Source: Oleispira sp964022115
GTDB lineage: Bacteria > Pseudomonadota > Gammaproteobacteria > Pseudomonadales > Oceanobacteraceae
Assembly: GCA_964022115.1 (NCBI GenBank)
Contig: CAXIBC010000017.1
Coordinates: 1-39,714, forward strand
Length of the DNA stretch: 39,714 bases
Reading direction: 5' to 3'
In this document: positions 8,089 through 16,231 of the stretch, piece after piece
Position numbering within the stretch: position 1 is the stretch's first letter
Layout: the number at the start of each line of letters is the position of its first letter
Made by a program: the position numbers and the translations under genes
The notes under the pieces: generated by a model
What the model was told of the DNA's origin: nothing
Databases searched by the model: none
What the model saw: the letters and a program-made list of their open reading frames with translations, nothing else

Positions 8089-9147
8089 TTAAGCGCCTAG
8101 ATCATCTAAACCAACAAGAGAGACTTGCTCTTCACCAGCGCCAGCTTCTTCGATGTGGCCAATGATCCAAGCTTGTTCGCCTTCGGCGTTTAATAGAGTA
8201 ATTGCGGCATCTGCTTTATCGGCAGGAACGCAGGCAATCATGCCGACACCACAGTTAAAAGTACGATACATTTCGAACGCATCAACGTTGCCGTTTTCTT
8301 GCAACCACTTAAATACAGGAGGTAGATCCCAGCTTTTAGTATTGATTACCGCTTTAGCGGTTTCCGGCAATACTCGTGGAATGTTCTCTTGGAAGCCGCC
8401 GCCAGTAATGTGGCAAAGGGCGTGCACGTCACTTGCGTTAATCAATTTAAGAACAGATTTAACGTAAATGTTGGTCGGTGCAATTAAGGCGTCTTTCAAA
8501 GATTGGCCGTCTAGATCTTGCTCTAGATCAGCGTTTGATACTTCAAGGATCTTGCGAATCAAAGAATAACCGTTTGAGTGTGGGCCAGAAGAAGCAAGTG
8601 CGATCAAGGTATCGCCAGTAGCGACTTTAGAACCATCAATGATCTCTTCTTTCTCTGCAATACCGACACAGAAACCGGCTAGATCGTAATCTTCACCTTC
8701 GTACATGCCTGGCATTTCAGCGGTTTCGCCGCCTACCAAAGAGATACCGGAAAGTTCACAACCGTCACCGATACCACTAACAACGTCGGCTGCAATATCA
8801 ACGTTGAGCTTGCCTGTGGCGTAATAATCTAAGAAAAATAGTGGCTCTGCACCACCAACGATTAAGTCGTTAACACACATGGCGACTAGATCGATACCGA
8901 TAGTATCGTGCTTGCCAATGTCCATGGCTAAGCGTAATTTTGTGCCCACGCCGTCAGTACCAGAAACCAATACTGGTTGCTTGTAACCTTGAGGTAGTTC
9001 GAATAAAGAGGCGAATCCACCTAGGCCTGTCATCACTTCAGGACGGCGAGTACGTTTTGCTACCCCTTTGATTCGTTCCACTAGGGCATTACCGGCTTCA
9101 ATATCTACACCGGCATCTTTGTAACTTAGGGATTGTTGATCACTCAT
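8089..9147 (-). CDS. purM: Phosphoribosylformylglycinamidine cyclo-ligase (AIR synthetase)
   Basis: Fifth step of purine synthesis: ATP-dependent ring closure of FGAM to AIR. At 352 residues it is close to the family's roughly 345. Typical stretches include LSYKDAGVDIEAGNALVERIK at the N-terminus, SGTDGVGTKLRLA in the ATP site, and GLVGGETAEMPGMYEG-like SLVGGETAEMPGMYEG in the mid domain, followed by ASSGPHSNGYSLIRK and HITGGGFQENIPRVLP in the C-terminal lobe. It is first in the purM-purN operon. No PurR-like ACGCAAACG box is visible upstream; a TAGAAT -10 candidate lies inside an inverted repeat at 9227-9249. The gene is divergent from DUF2066-hda. Confidence 0.96.
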   Translation of the reverse strand: MSDQQSLSYKDAGVDIEAGNALVERIKGVAKRTRRPEVMTGLGGFASLFELPQGYKQPVLVSGTDGVGTKLRLAMDIGKHDTIGIDLVAMCVNDLIVGGAEPLFFLDYYATGKLNVDIAADVVSGIGDGCELSGISLVGGETAEMPGMYEGEDYDLAGFCVGIAEKEEIIDGSKVATGDTLIALASSGPHSNGYSLIRKILEVSNADLEQDLDGQSLKDALIAPTNIYVKSVLKLINASDVHALCHITGGGFQENIPRVLPETAKAVINTKSWDLPPVFKWLQENGNVDAFEMYRTFNCGVGMIACVPADKADAAITLLNAEGEQAWIIGHIEEAGAGEEQVSLVGLDDLGA

Positions 9148-9226
9148 CAGATTACGTCTCGTCGTTCACTTTGTGGCATATAGCAGTTTTTAGTTCGGCT
9201 AAAAACTTTACTAAATGTGGGAATTT

Positions 9227-9249
9227 TAGGCGGCATATTCTACCCGCCT
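9227..9249 (-). promoter_or_regulatory. Candidate purM promoter inside an inverted repeat
   Basis: The arms TAGGCGG and CCGCCTA are exact complements and enclose a minus-strand TAGAAT -10-like hexamer, followed by a GC-rich discriminator (GCCGCC). Such discriminators are typical of stringently controlled biosynthetic promoters. I see no convincing -35. A second small hairpin (9186-9206, TTCGG loop) lies in the resulting leader. Confidence 0.35.
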
Positions 9250-9349
9250 ATAGACTTTTTTGCACTCTAATTGTGATCTTATTCTTTGCTTACTTGTGGT
9301 TTGACTGGCTCATCCTTCTTCACAGTGGCACAATAGCGCCTTGCTATTA

Positions 9350-10405
9350 ATGAAGAAGCAGGGATTTTTTGTGCGTTTTCTCGTCTTGTGTCTGTGTTTG
9401 TTAAGTTTTAATGCGTTGGCTGTCAACGTGCCGGATCTTTATCGCGTGAGTGTGGCGGTTGATGATCAGGGAACAGAAAATCGAAAACTGGGGGTGCAGT
9501 GGGCATTTCAACAGCTGTTGATTAAGATTTCTGGCTCTCAGCAGGTATTACTCAACCCAACCCTAGTGGCGGCTACTGAGAATGCTGAGCGCTATATGCA
9601 AGGCTTTAGTTATCAACAAGATAACCTTGATGATCAGATCTATTTACAGGCTTGGTTTAGCAAAGCATTAGTTATTCCGCTTATGCGGCGTGCAAATGCA
9701 CCTATTTGGGGAGAGAATCGACCATTAATATTGAATTGGCTGGCACTTGAACCGGTAGCAGCCGACAATAATATGAGCCGCGGTGAGCGATTATTGGTTT
9801 CTGAGCAGGTACCTAAGTGGCAAGCGCATCTTGAGCGCGCTTTCTCTGATCGTGGCTTGCCTATCCTGTGGCCAATCGCCGACCTTGAAGATCAGAGAAA
9901 TTTACCCCTGAATCGCTTGTGGTGGTTGTCTCCAGAAACCATAGGTCAGGCTTCTCAGCGCTATCAGGCGGATGCTATTTTAGCCGGTAAACTTCATCAA
10001 ATAGCACAAGGTCGCTGGCAATATAAAGGGTTATTATTTCATGCTCAGCAGCAAAAAAGCGTGATCACAGAAGCTGAAAGCCCAATAACGGCTTTAACTT
10101 TGGCTTCCGCGGAAGCTGGCAACTACTTTGCCAATCTGTTTGCGATAAAATCGGACCCGATGAATGGTCGCTTAGGCATACGAGTATTGGTAAAAAAGGT
10201 GAAAAATTTCACCGATTATTCTCAAGTATTAGCCTACTTGAAAAGTATTACGGGTGTACGTTTAGTTGAAGTAGCTGAGGTAGATAAGGATAATCTGCAG
10301 TTATACTTAAGCTTAGAGGGAGACTGGGCCAAGGTGCAACGAATTATTCAATTGGATAATAAGTTATCAATTTTACAAGAAAAAGAATTTGAATGGACGC
10401 ATTAA
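9350..10405 (+). CDS. DUF2066 exported protein upstream of hda
   Basis: About 351 residues, family DUF2066, no assigned function. The frame opens at a TTG (9341), but ATG 9350 gives a better signal peptide: KKQGFFVRFLVLCLCLLSFNALA, with cleavage probably after ALA. The mature protein begins VNVPDLYRVSVAVDDQGTENR, a recurrent DUF2066 opening, and later has ANAPIWGENRPLILNWLA. It is probably periplasmic or membrane-associated through its N-terminus. The gene sits between divergent purM and hda, an order kept across many gammaproteobacteria. The hda start is 23 bp after its stop, so they are likely co-transcribed, yet the link between an exported protein and replication control is unexplained. 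Confidence 0.82.
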   Translation: MKKQGFFVRFLVLCLCLLSFNALAVNVPDLYRVSVAVDDQGTENRKLGVQWAFQQLLIKISGSQQVLLNPTLVAATENAERYMQGFSYQQDNLDDQIYLQAWFSKALVIPLMRRANAPIWGENRPLILNWLALEPVAADNNMSRGERLLVSEQVPKWQAHLERAFSDRGLPILWPIADLEDQRNLPLNRLWWLSPETIGQASQRYQADAILAGKLHQIAQGRWQYKGLLFHAQQQKSVITEAESPITALTLASAEAGNYFANLFAIKSDPMNGRLGIRVLVKKVKNFTDYSQVLAYLKSITGVRLVEVAEVDKDNLQLYLSLEGDWAKVQRIIQLDNKLSILQEKEFEWTH

Positions 10406-10428
10406 GCGTCGACTTAGGAGTATCCTAA

Positions 10429-11136
10429 ATGGCTATTGAAGCCCAAGCGGAACAGTTAACGTTATCGGTCTCAGTGAGAGATGATGCGCGCTTTGCTAAC
10501 TATTTTGCAGGCCCAAATGCGCAAGTGGTTTATTCGGTCCAAGACCAGTGGCGTGAAGGTGGTGAACCCTTTATCTATTTATGGGGTGCGCAAGGTGTTG
10601 GTTGCAGTCATTTACTGCAAGCGGCTTGTCACTATGCTGAAGGCTTAGGTCATAAAGCGGTATATTTACCTCTCGATGAACTGGTCGCTTATGATCCTGC
10701 AGTATTTGAAGATTTAGAGGTTTTACAGCTAGTCGCTTTGGATAATATTGAGGCGATCGCAGGGAAGCCCGAATGGGAAGAAGCGTTATTCCACCTTTTT
10801 AACCGCTTACGAGATGCAGGCTCTCGTATGTTGGTGGCTGCGAAAGAGGCGCCGCGTAATAGTGGTCTTTTATTACCGGATTTAACCTCGCGCTTAAGCT
10901 GGGGTATTACCTATCAGCTAGAGCCTATGGAAGATGAAGATAAAGTTAAGGCCTTGCTGCTGCGTACTCGTGTTCGGGGTTTGAATATGAGTGAAGAAGT
11001 TGCACGTTATATTTTATCTCGTGGACCACGCGATATGGCGGGGTTATTTGATTTGTTAGCCGAGCTGGATCAAGCGTCGTTATCAGCGCAGCGTAAACTG
11101 ACTAAGCCGTTTGTGAAAGAATTGATGGCTTGGTAG
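10429..11136 (+). CDS. hda: Hda, DnaA regulatory inactivator
   Basis: AAA+ DnaA paralogue that, with ADP and the beta sliding clamp, triggers hydrolysis of DnaA-bound ATP and so stops re-initiation of replication. At 235 residues it has the usual Hda length without the DnaA DNA-binding domain. A clamp-binding segment EQLTLSVSV sits near the N-terminus. The P-loop is degenerate, GAQGVGCSHLLQAA, as in E. coli Hda (GAGRSHLL). The Walker B/sensor area LVALDNIEAIAGKPEWEEALFHL and PDLTSRLSWG match the family closely. An AGGAG ribosome site precedes the ATG. It follows DUF2066 in a probable two-gene operon. It is clearly Hda rather than DnaA on length and motifs. Confidence 0.94.
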   Translation: MAIEAQAEQLTLSVSVRDDARFANYFAGPNAQVVYSVQDQWREGGEPFIYLWGAQGVGCSHLLQAACHYAEGLGHKAVYLPLDELVAYDPAVFEDLEVLQLVALDNIEAIAGKPEWEEALFHLFNRLRDAGSRMLVAAKEAPRNSGLLLPDLTSRLSWGITYQLEPMEDEDKVKALLLRTRVRGLNMSEEVARYILSRGPRDMAGLFDLLAELDQASLSAQRKLTKPFVKELMAW

Positions 11137-11180
11137 TGGGTTATAAATTCTTGAGTGTATAGCTGTTTTTTGTAATCTGG

Positions 11181-11221
11181 CTCACGTTCTGGGTAATGCA
11201 TTAGAAGATCCATTACGTGAG
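11181..11221. other. Bulged stem-loop between hda and the convergent gene
   Basis: CTCACG and TAATG, separated by a 7-base bulge (11187-11193), pair continuously with CATTACGTGAG across a 12-base loop. There is no T-tract directly after it, although a T6 run precedes it on the plus strand and would serve minus-strand termination. Possible terminator for the convergent gene at 11305; weak evidence. Confidence 0.3.
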
Positions 11222-11304
11222 AAGGCTCGCGCGTCAATGTGCTTGGAAGCAGCAATCAAATCGTCCCAGCCTTCAGATATTCACTGCGCTCCGGTCACGG
11301 GAGC

Positions 11305-11799
11305 TTAATCTGCGTTGCTTACAGCGTTTACTCTCGCCCACATCTCCAACATCAAACGCACATTATCTTCACAGCGGTAGGGGCTCAGTTCTAGGTCAGT
11401 GCGAATGTCTTCCATTATTTGGTAGCGCTCTTCTGTTTCGCTAGGGTGCCATTCGTGAATGCCAATAAGGTCGGCCGAGGGCTCTTTATCATAAGCGTCG
11501 TACATACGCTCTAATAGCTCCATGGTACGTTCAGCATCTTGTACTAGGTAATAAGAATTCTCACAATCGAACTCAAATTCTTTGACCGCTTCCCAGACCG
11601 GCTCGCCGGACTGAATCAGTACTTCTTCCGTTATACCATGAAGGTCTTCTAAGCCTGCATCCCATTCATGCCAATTTTCTTCCGGTTGAATCAGTGTGCT
11701 TTTGATGGTGCCATCGACTAATGACCAAGCAATGGTAATAGGGTGCCCATCGGCTTCATAAGAGCTGGCATCTATAACCAAAAATTGAGGGTATTGCAT
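11305..11799 (-). CDS. Degenerate DnaQ-like (RNase H-fold) protein
   Basis: About 164 residues; not a named gene. The N-terminal pattern YPQFLVIDASSYEADGHPITIAWSLVDG looks like the first strands of a DEDD exonuclease, where active members have D-x-E. Here D is followed by A-S, so the first catalytic pair is broken. Later, EDLHGITEEVL resembles the HGI segment of such folds, and ENSYYLVQDAERTMELL sits where motif II is expected. I infer a catalytically inactive exonuclease-like fold, perhaps a binding protein. The frame extends to a GTG nine bases upstream, but AGGTG placed six bases before ATG 11797-11799 favours that start. Highly acidic, convergent with hda; no operon partner. Confidence 0.6.
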   Translation of the reverse strand: MQYPQFLVIDASSYEADGHPITIAWSLVDGTIKSTLIQPEENWHEWDAGLEDLHGITEEVLIQSGEPVWEAVKEFEFDCENSYYLVQDAERTMELLERMYDAYDKEPSADLIGIHEWHPSETEERYQIMEDIRTDLELSPYRCEDNVRLMLEMWARVNAVSNAD

Positions 11800-11995
11800 A
11801 ATATTCACCTAACAGTCAGTCGCATTCACTCAGTAGCCTTCAATCATTTGCATGGGGTGCCAAAATCAGTCATCAAATACCGCTAGAGGTTTTATTCGAT
11901 ACAAGATTGGGCTACAAATAATTCATCGGCGGCTAAGATAATCTGCTTGGCTCGGGTTAGCAACTGCTAGTTGGTAACGCTGATACGAGTATTTG

Positions 11996-13063
11996 TTAGG
12001 GATTAGCGCGGCCCAAGTTTTTTAAGTGTCGCACATGGCCGAGAATCGCTTGCCAGACAGAAGGGTATTCGCGGTGTGAAATACCTTTTTCAGCACAGAC
12101 TTGCTGTACTAGCTTATGAATATCGGGATAGTGAGTATGACTGATGCGTGGGAATAAATGATGCTCTACTTGAAAATTCAGACCGCCTAAACACCAGGTT
12201 GTAATTTTACTGCGGGGAGCAAAGTCGGCGGTGGTCGCCAGTTGATGGGCAGCCCACTCATAAGGCAAGTTGCCATGTTCGTCAGGTTGTGGGAACTCGG
12301 TTTTATCAACAACGTGTGCTAGCTGAAAAACCACAGCAAATAAAATACCCATGACAGCATGCAGGCATAAAAAACCGATAATGACGCTTTCCCAGCCTAA
12401 AAAGTAGCTAGGAATAAATAGGTACAAGGTGAGATAAAAGATCTTACTCAGCCAAAAAATTAGAGAATCTTTAGCTTGGTAGTTGCGGGAGAAATCTTGA
12501 TCGGCAATCTTTTGCTTAAAATAGGCTAAAAAGTCTAATACAAAGAACCAAAATAAGCTGGTTAACGGATACAAGAACCAGATGTAAATATGTTGCCAGC
12601 GATGAAACCAATGGTGTGGTTTATCAGGGCTCATGCGTAACAAACCAAAGGCTTCGATATCTTCGTCTGCGGCAGCAACATTAGTATACGGATGATGATT
12701 TAAATTGTGCTTTTGTTTCCAATAAAAGGCATTACTACCAATCATATTGAAAGTATGAGCTGCGAGATTGTTCAAGTGCTTGTTATTAGTAAAGCTGCCG
12801 TGTGCACCATCGTGCATAATATTAAAACCAATCAAGGCGGTGGTAAAACCATGAAATGCCCAAGCTAACCAAACGTACGGCTCAGATAATATAAAAAAGC
12901 AGGTATAAGACACTATATGCATCAGCAATATGGTAAAGGCTTTACGATATAAAGCGTTATTGCCGGTTTTGGCAATATTATGCTGTTTAAAATAGCCGTT
13001 AACGGCTTCTGCTAGCGCTGTTTGTAAGGGGCGCTGGGCATTATTGTGGCTTAGACTGGTCAT
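11996..13063 (-). CDS. Membrane fatty acid desaturase, front-end-like histidine boxes
   Basis: Integral membrane di-iron desaturase that introduces a double bond in acyl chains of lipids or acyl-CoA. The three histidine boxes are intact: HDGAH (84-88), HNLNHH (119-124) and QVEHH (298-302). The glutamine-led third box is the mark of front-end (delta-5/delta-6) or sphingolipid-type enzymes. No fused cytochrome b5 domain is present, so an external electron donor is needed. Hydrophobic segments occur around 43-80, 160-182 and 205-250. An AraC-type regulator lies 95 bp upstream on the same strand and fadD is divergent from that, suggesting a fatty-acid-responsive module. Regiospecificity cannot be read off; a delta-9 acyl-CoA desaturase would normally have a different third box. 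Confidence 0.82.
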   Translation of the reverse strand: MTSLSHNNAQRPLQTALAEAVNGYFKQHNIAKTGNNALYRKAFTILLMHIVSYTCFFILSEPYVWLAWAFHGFTTALIGFNIMHDGAHGSFTNNKHLNNLAAHTFNMIGSNAFYWKQKHNLNHHPYTNVAAADEDIEAFGLLRMSPDKPHHWFHRWQHIYIWFLYPLTSLFWFFVLDFLAYFKQKIADQDFSRNYQAKDSLIFWLSKIFYLTLYLFIPSYFLGWESVIIGFLCLHAVMGILFAVVFQLAHVVDKTEFPQPDEHGNLPYEWAAHQLATTADFAPRSKITTWCLGGLNFQVEHHLFPRISHTHYPDIHKLVQQVCAEKGISHREYPSVWQAILGHVRHLKNLGRANP

Positions 13064-13158
13064 ATTATTCGGCGCTATTTTATTATGGTTTTATGATTAG
13101 CAATGATGATTATCCTATTGTTTATCATATAAAAGCAAACTCGGTACTTGGCTATTCG

Positions 13159-14181
13159 TTAATTTTGTAAATCTTTACGAAAAGCTCTTGGGCTTTGTCC
13201 TAGCCAACGGCGGAAAGCTCGGCCGAAGTTTGAAGGGTCGTTATACCCTAGCTGAGTTGCTATTTGTTCTATGCTGATCTTGCTATGACTTAATAATTCG
13301 ATGGCCTTTTCACGACGAGCCTCATCCAGAATATGCTGATAGGTAGTATTTAGCTGAGCAAGCTGTCGATTAATGGTTCTAGGGCTACTATTCATCGAAC
13401 TGGCTATGATAGGCAAGGTAGGAAACGCGGCCATTTTTACTAATTGATGACGGATTAGGGTGACTAGGTCTTGGCCTTGATCGAGCTGCGCCAGCAGTTT
13501 CTCACATTCACTTTCTGCTAGGCCGCGAGAGGTTGCATTGGCCGTGGAAACTGGGCTATCCAATAAAAACTCAGGTAAGCAAATCTGGTTATAAGGCTGA
13601 TCAAATAATACCGGGACACCTAACAACCGTTCGTATTCTAAAGGGTTAGCTTTCGCTGAATACGCCAGCTTGATAACCGCAGGTAATGCTTCTTGGCTAT
13701 TGAGTAGAAAGCGAGCCACACCAATAAAGCTTGAAATGATATTTTCAACCACAAAAGGAAAGGTATTTGGCATAGCCGCTAAGCGGTTAATTTGTATGAC
13801 GGCGCTATCATCTTCTTTATGAAAGCGTAAATCCGCCAGTAAGGTACGCGTTCGAGCGTAGCGAATGGCTAAGGAAAGCGCCTGGCCTAGGTTATCGGCG
13901 GCCATTGCCGCAAAACCTACGAAACCATGGCTTGATATATTCAATCTTTGGCCATGCTTAATACCGATCAAAGGATCTTGGCTTAGAGATAAGGCGTTAT
14001 CAACGATTTGCTGATACTGCATAGGAGAAATACGCTGATTTTGGCTCAAAGCGTATTCACTGACCTGACTATTCGCTAAGACTTGTTCGGTACTAAAACC
14101 CTGTTGTTTGATTAATGTTACTAATTGAGTCAAATAATCAGTGGTTAAAAAGGCGCGTTGGTGCGAAGATATCGGCTGCAT
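13159..14181 (-). CDS. AraC-family regulator with PF12625-type N-terminus
   Basis: A 340-residue transcriptional regulator. The C-terminal 100 residues carry the double helix-turn-helix: LNTTYQHILDEARREKAIEL, then SKISIEQIATQLGYNDPSNF and GRAFRRWLGQSPRAFRK. The N-terminal 200 residues match the arabinose-binding-like domain PF12625 found in OruR-type regulators, where small ligands or fatty-acid derivatives are sensed. The gene lies between the desaturase (same strand, 95 bp downstream) and divergent fadD, so control of one or both is likely. Repeated AAGTCA motifs in the fadD gap are candidate binding sites. The ribosome site before the chosen ATG is weak. Confidence 0.87.
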   Translation of the reverse strand: MQPISSHQRAFLTTDYLTQLVTLIKQQGFSTEQVLANSQVSEYALSQNQRISPMQYQQIVDNALSLSQDPLIGIKHGQRLNISSHGFVGFAAMAADNLGQALSLAIRYARTRTLLADLRFHKEDDSAVIQINRLAAMPNTFPFVVENIISSFIGVARFLLNSQEALPAVIKLAYSAKANPLEYERLLGVPVLFDQPYNQICLPEFLLDSPVSTANATSRGLAESECEKLLAQLDQGQDLVTLIRHQLVKMAAFPTLPIIASSMNSSPRTINRQLAQLNTTYQHILDEARREKAIELLSHSKISIEQIATQLGYNDPSNFGRAFRRWLGQSPRAFRKDLQN

Positions 14182-14249
14182 GCTAAAATTCTGTGGCGTA
14201 ATATGACTGAAATCCTGTCATGAATAGGTCTTCAATTCAAGATAAAATT

Positions 14250-14318
14250 AAGTCATAGTATCTAGGTGTATATTAATAATAATTTAATTAAAGTCATTTC
14301 ATTAATGAGAAGTGACTT
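14250..14318. promoter_or_regulatory. Operator-like AAGTCA repeats between araC-type gene and fadD
   Basis: AAGTCA occurs at 14250-14255 and 14291-14296 on the plus strand, and inverted at 14313-14318 (TGACTT). The last two flank a perfect 10-bp palindrome TCATTAATGA (14299-14308). The cluster lies 30-100 bp before the fadD start. AraC-family proteins often bind repeated half-sites like these. It does not match FadR or PsrA consensus sites. Confidence 0.4.
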
Positions 14319-14350
14319 ATTATCATAGCGAATATTGCTAGGGGGTTAAT

Positions 14351-16072
14351 GTGGAAGCATCTTTTTGGGACGGTAAACGAGCACCGGGTATTCAGGATAC
14401 CATCGATTTATCAAAGTACGATTCGGTCGTTGAAGTCATTGAGAACTCTTTTAAACGTTATGCAGATCGTCCTGCATTTACCAGTATTGGTTATACTCTG
14501 ACCTATCGCCAAATTGATGAATACAGTGCAGCGTTTGCTAACTACCTTCAAAATCATACGACGTTAAAACCGGGTGATTCTATCGCCATTCAGATGCCTA
14601 ACATTTTGCAATATCCAATTGCTATGTATGGCGCGTTACGTGCGGGTTTGCGCGTAGTGAATACTAACCCACTGTATACCGAACGTGAAATGTTGCACCA
14701 GTTTAACGACTCGGGTGCAAAAGCGTTATTGTGTATGGATGTTTTTGCTAAGTCTGTACAAAACGTTAAAGATCAAACTGGTATTAAGCATATTATTGTT
14801 ACTAGTTTGGCGGATATGTTGCCTGGTTTTAAGCGTGTATTAATCAACGCTGCTGCAAAACACATTAAAAAGATGGTTCCTGCTTATAGTCTTCCTGAAG
14901 CGGTTCGCTTCCGTGAGTGCTTGAAGTTAGGAAAAGGGAAGGGTTTCCAAGCAAACCATATGAAGAACCCTCACGATACCATTATCCTGCAATATACCGG
15001 TGGTACTACCGGTGTGGCTAAAGGTGCAGAGCTAACCAACCGTAACCTTGTGGCTAACATGCTACAAGCGGCTTCTGCTTTGGGTCAGACAACGGCTGAT
15101 GGCCAGCCAATGAAGGGTGAGAAGCAAGCGATTATCGTTGCGCCATTACCGCTTTATCACATCTATTCTTTCACAGTGCACTTAATGGCCTTGTTTGAAT
15201 TGGGTGATCACAGCATCTTAATTGCTAACCCGCGCGATACTGAAACCTTCATTCGTTTCATGAAGCCTTGGAAGTTAACCGGTGTCGTGGGTCTAAATAC
15301 CTTGTTTGTATCCTTAATGGCTAGCCCACGCTTTAAAGAGATTGATTTTAGTGAAATGAAATTAACCCTTTCTGGTGGTACTGCGCTAGTGGATGATACG
15401 GCTAAGCGCTGGAAAGAAATTACTGGCACGGGTGTTTCTGAAGCCTACGGTTTAACCGAATGTTCTCCAGCGGTAACCATGAACCCAGCCGATGGTCTTG
15501 AGCGTATGGGGACAGTGGGTCAGCCTATGCCAGGTACTGCACTTAAGTGTATTGATGACGACGGTGAAGAAGTGGCTGTTGGCGAACGTGGTGAGCTTTG
15601 TGTTCGTGGTCCTCAGGTGATGAAAGGTTATTGGAATCGCCCTGAAGCAACCCGTGATTCTTTTACTCCTGATGGCGAATGGTTACGAACCGGTGATGTT
15701 GCGGTTATCGATGCAGATGGTTTTGTTAAGATTGTCGACCGCATCAAAGATTTGATCTTGGTATCGGGCTTTAACGTTTATCCAAACGAAATTGAAGATG
15801 TTGTAGCGGGGCACCCTGGTGTCGAAAACTGCGCTGTCATTGGCGTGCCAGATGAGAAAACAGGTGAAGCGGTTAAGCTTTACATCGTTGCTGCTGATTC
15901 AAATCTAACAGCGGAAGAAATTAAGACCTATTGCAAAGATAAGTTAACCGCTTATAAATTGCCTCGTCAGATTGAATTCCGTGATGAATTACCTATGACG
16001 CCAGTCGGTAAAATCCTACGTCGTGAATTGAAAGACGAAGAAGAAGCTAAGCGTGCTGCAACAGCGGCGTAA
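14351..16072 (+). CDS. fadD: Long-chain fatty acid-CoA ligase
   Basis: Activates fatty acids to acyl-CoA through an acyl-adenylate, at the inner face of the cytoplasmic membrane; gateway to beta-oxidation and lipid salvage. At 573 residues it is close to E. coli FadD (561). The AMP-binding loop YTGGTTGVAKGAELTN (near 217-232) is intact, as are the YGLTECSP adenylate motif and the C-terminal GDVAVIDADGFVKIVDRIKDLI hinge region with its conserved D and R. PVGKILRREL near the end holds the catalytic lysine. Start is GTG, seven bases after a strong TAGGGGG. An intrinsic terminator follows. The divergent AraC-type regulator and desaturase suggest fatty-acid-linked control. Confidence 0.93.
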   Translation: MEASFWDGKRAPGIQDTIDLSKYDSVVEVIENSFKRYADRPAFTSIGYTLTYRQIDEYSAAFANYLQNHTTLKPGDSIAIQMPNILQYPIAMYGALRAGLRVVNTNPLYTEREMLHQFNDSGAKALLCMDVFAKSVQNVKDQTGIKHIIVTSLADMLPGFKRVLINAAAKHIKKMVPAYSLPEAVRFRECLKLGKGKGFQANHMKNPHDTIILQYTGGTTGVAKGAELTNRNLVANMLQAASALGQTTADGQPMKGEKQAIIVAPLPLYHIYSFTVHLMALFELGDHSILIANPRDTETFIRFMKPWKLTGVVGLNTLFVSLMASPRFKEIDFSEMKLTLSGGTALVDDTAKRWKEITGTGVSEAYGLTECSPAVTMNPADGLERMGTVGQPMPGTALKCIDDDGEEVAVGERGELCVRGPQVMKGYWNRPEATRDSFTPDGEWLRTGDVAVIDADGFVKIVDRIKDLILVSGFNVYPNEIEDVVAGHPGVENCAVIGVPDEKTGEAVKLYIVAADSNLTAEEIKTYCKDKLTAYKLPRQIEFRDELPMTPVGKILRRELKDEEEAKRAATAA

Positions 16073-16089
16073 GTTTTAGTTTTAAAAAG

Positions 16090-16120
16090 AACCCAGCTCA
16101 GTGATGAGTTGGGTTTTTTT
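16090..16120 (+). terminator. Intrinsic terminator after fadD
   Basis: AACCCAGCTCA and TGAGTTGGGTT form 11 pairs (one G-U) around a GTGA loop, followed by an unbroken run of T to 16120. Classic Rho-independent structure 18 bp past the fadD stop. Confidence 0.9.
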
Positions 16121-16231
16121 ATGCCTGCTAAAAAATTCACCCATGACTAGTCAGTATTGAGTTTAGGCGTCATTATGTTTCGCTATACTCATGGTTCACC
16201 CTGAACAGATTAATATGAGCAGAATTCAAAC

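Noticed and set aside
11070..11255. Minus-strand 61-codon frame after hda with protein-like segments
   Set aside because: Half of it overlaps the hda coding region, it has no ribosome site, and the non-overlapping part shifts frame to stay open; insufficient support for a gene.
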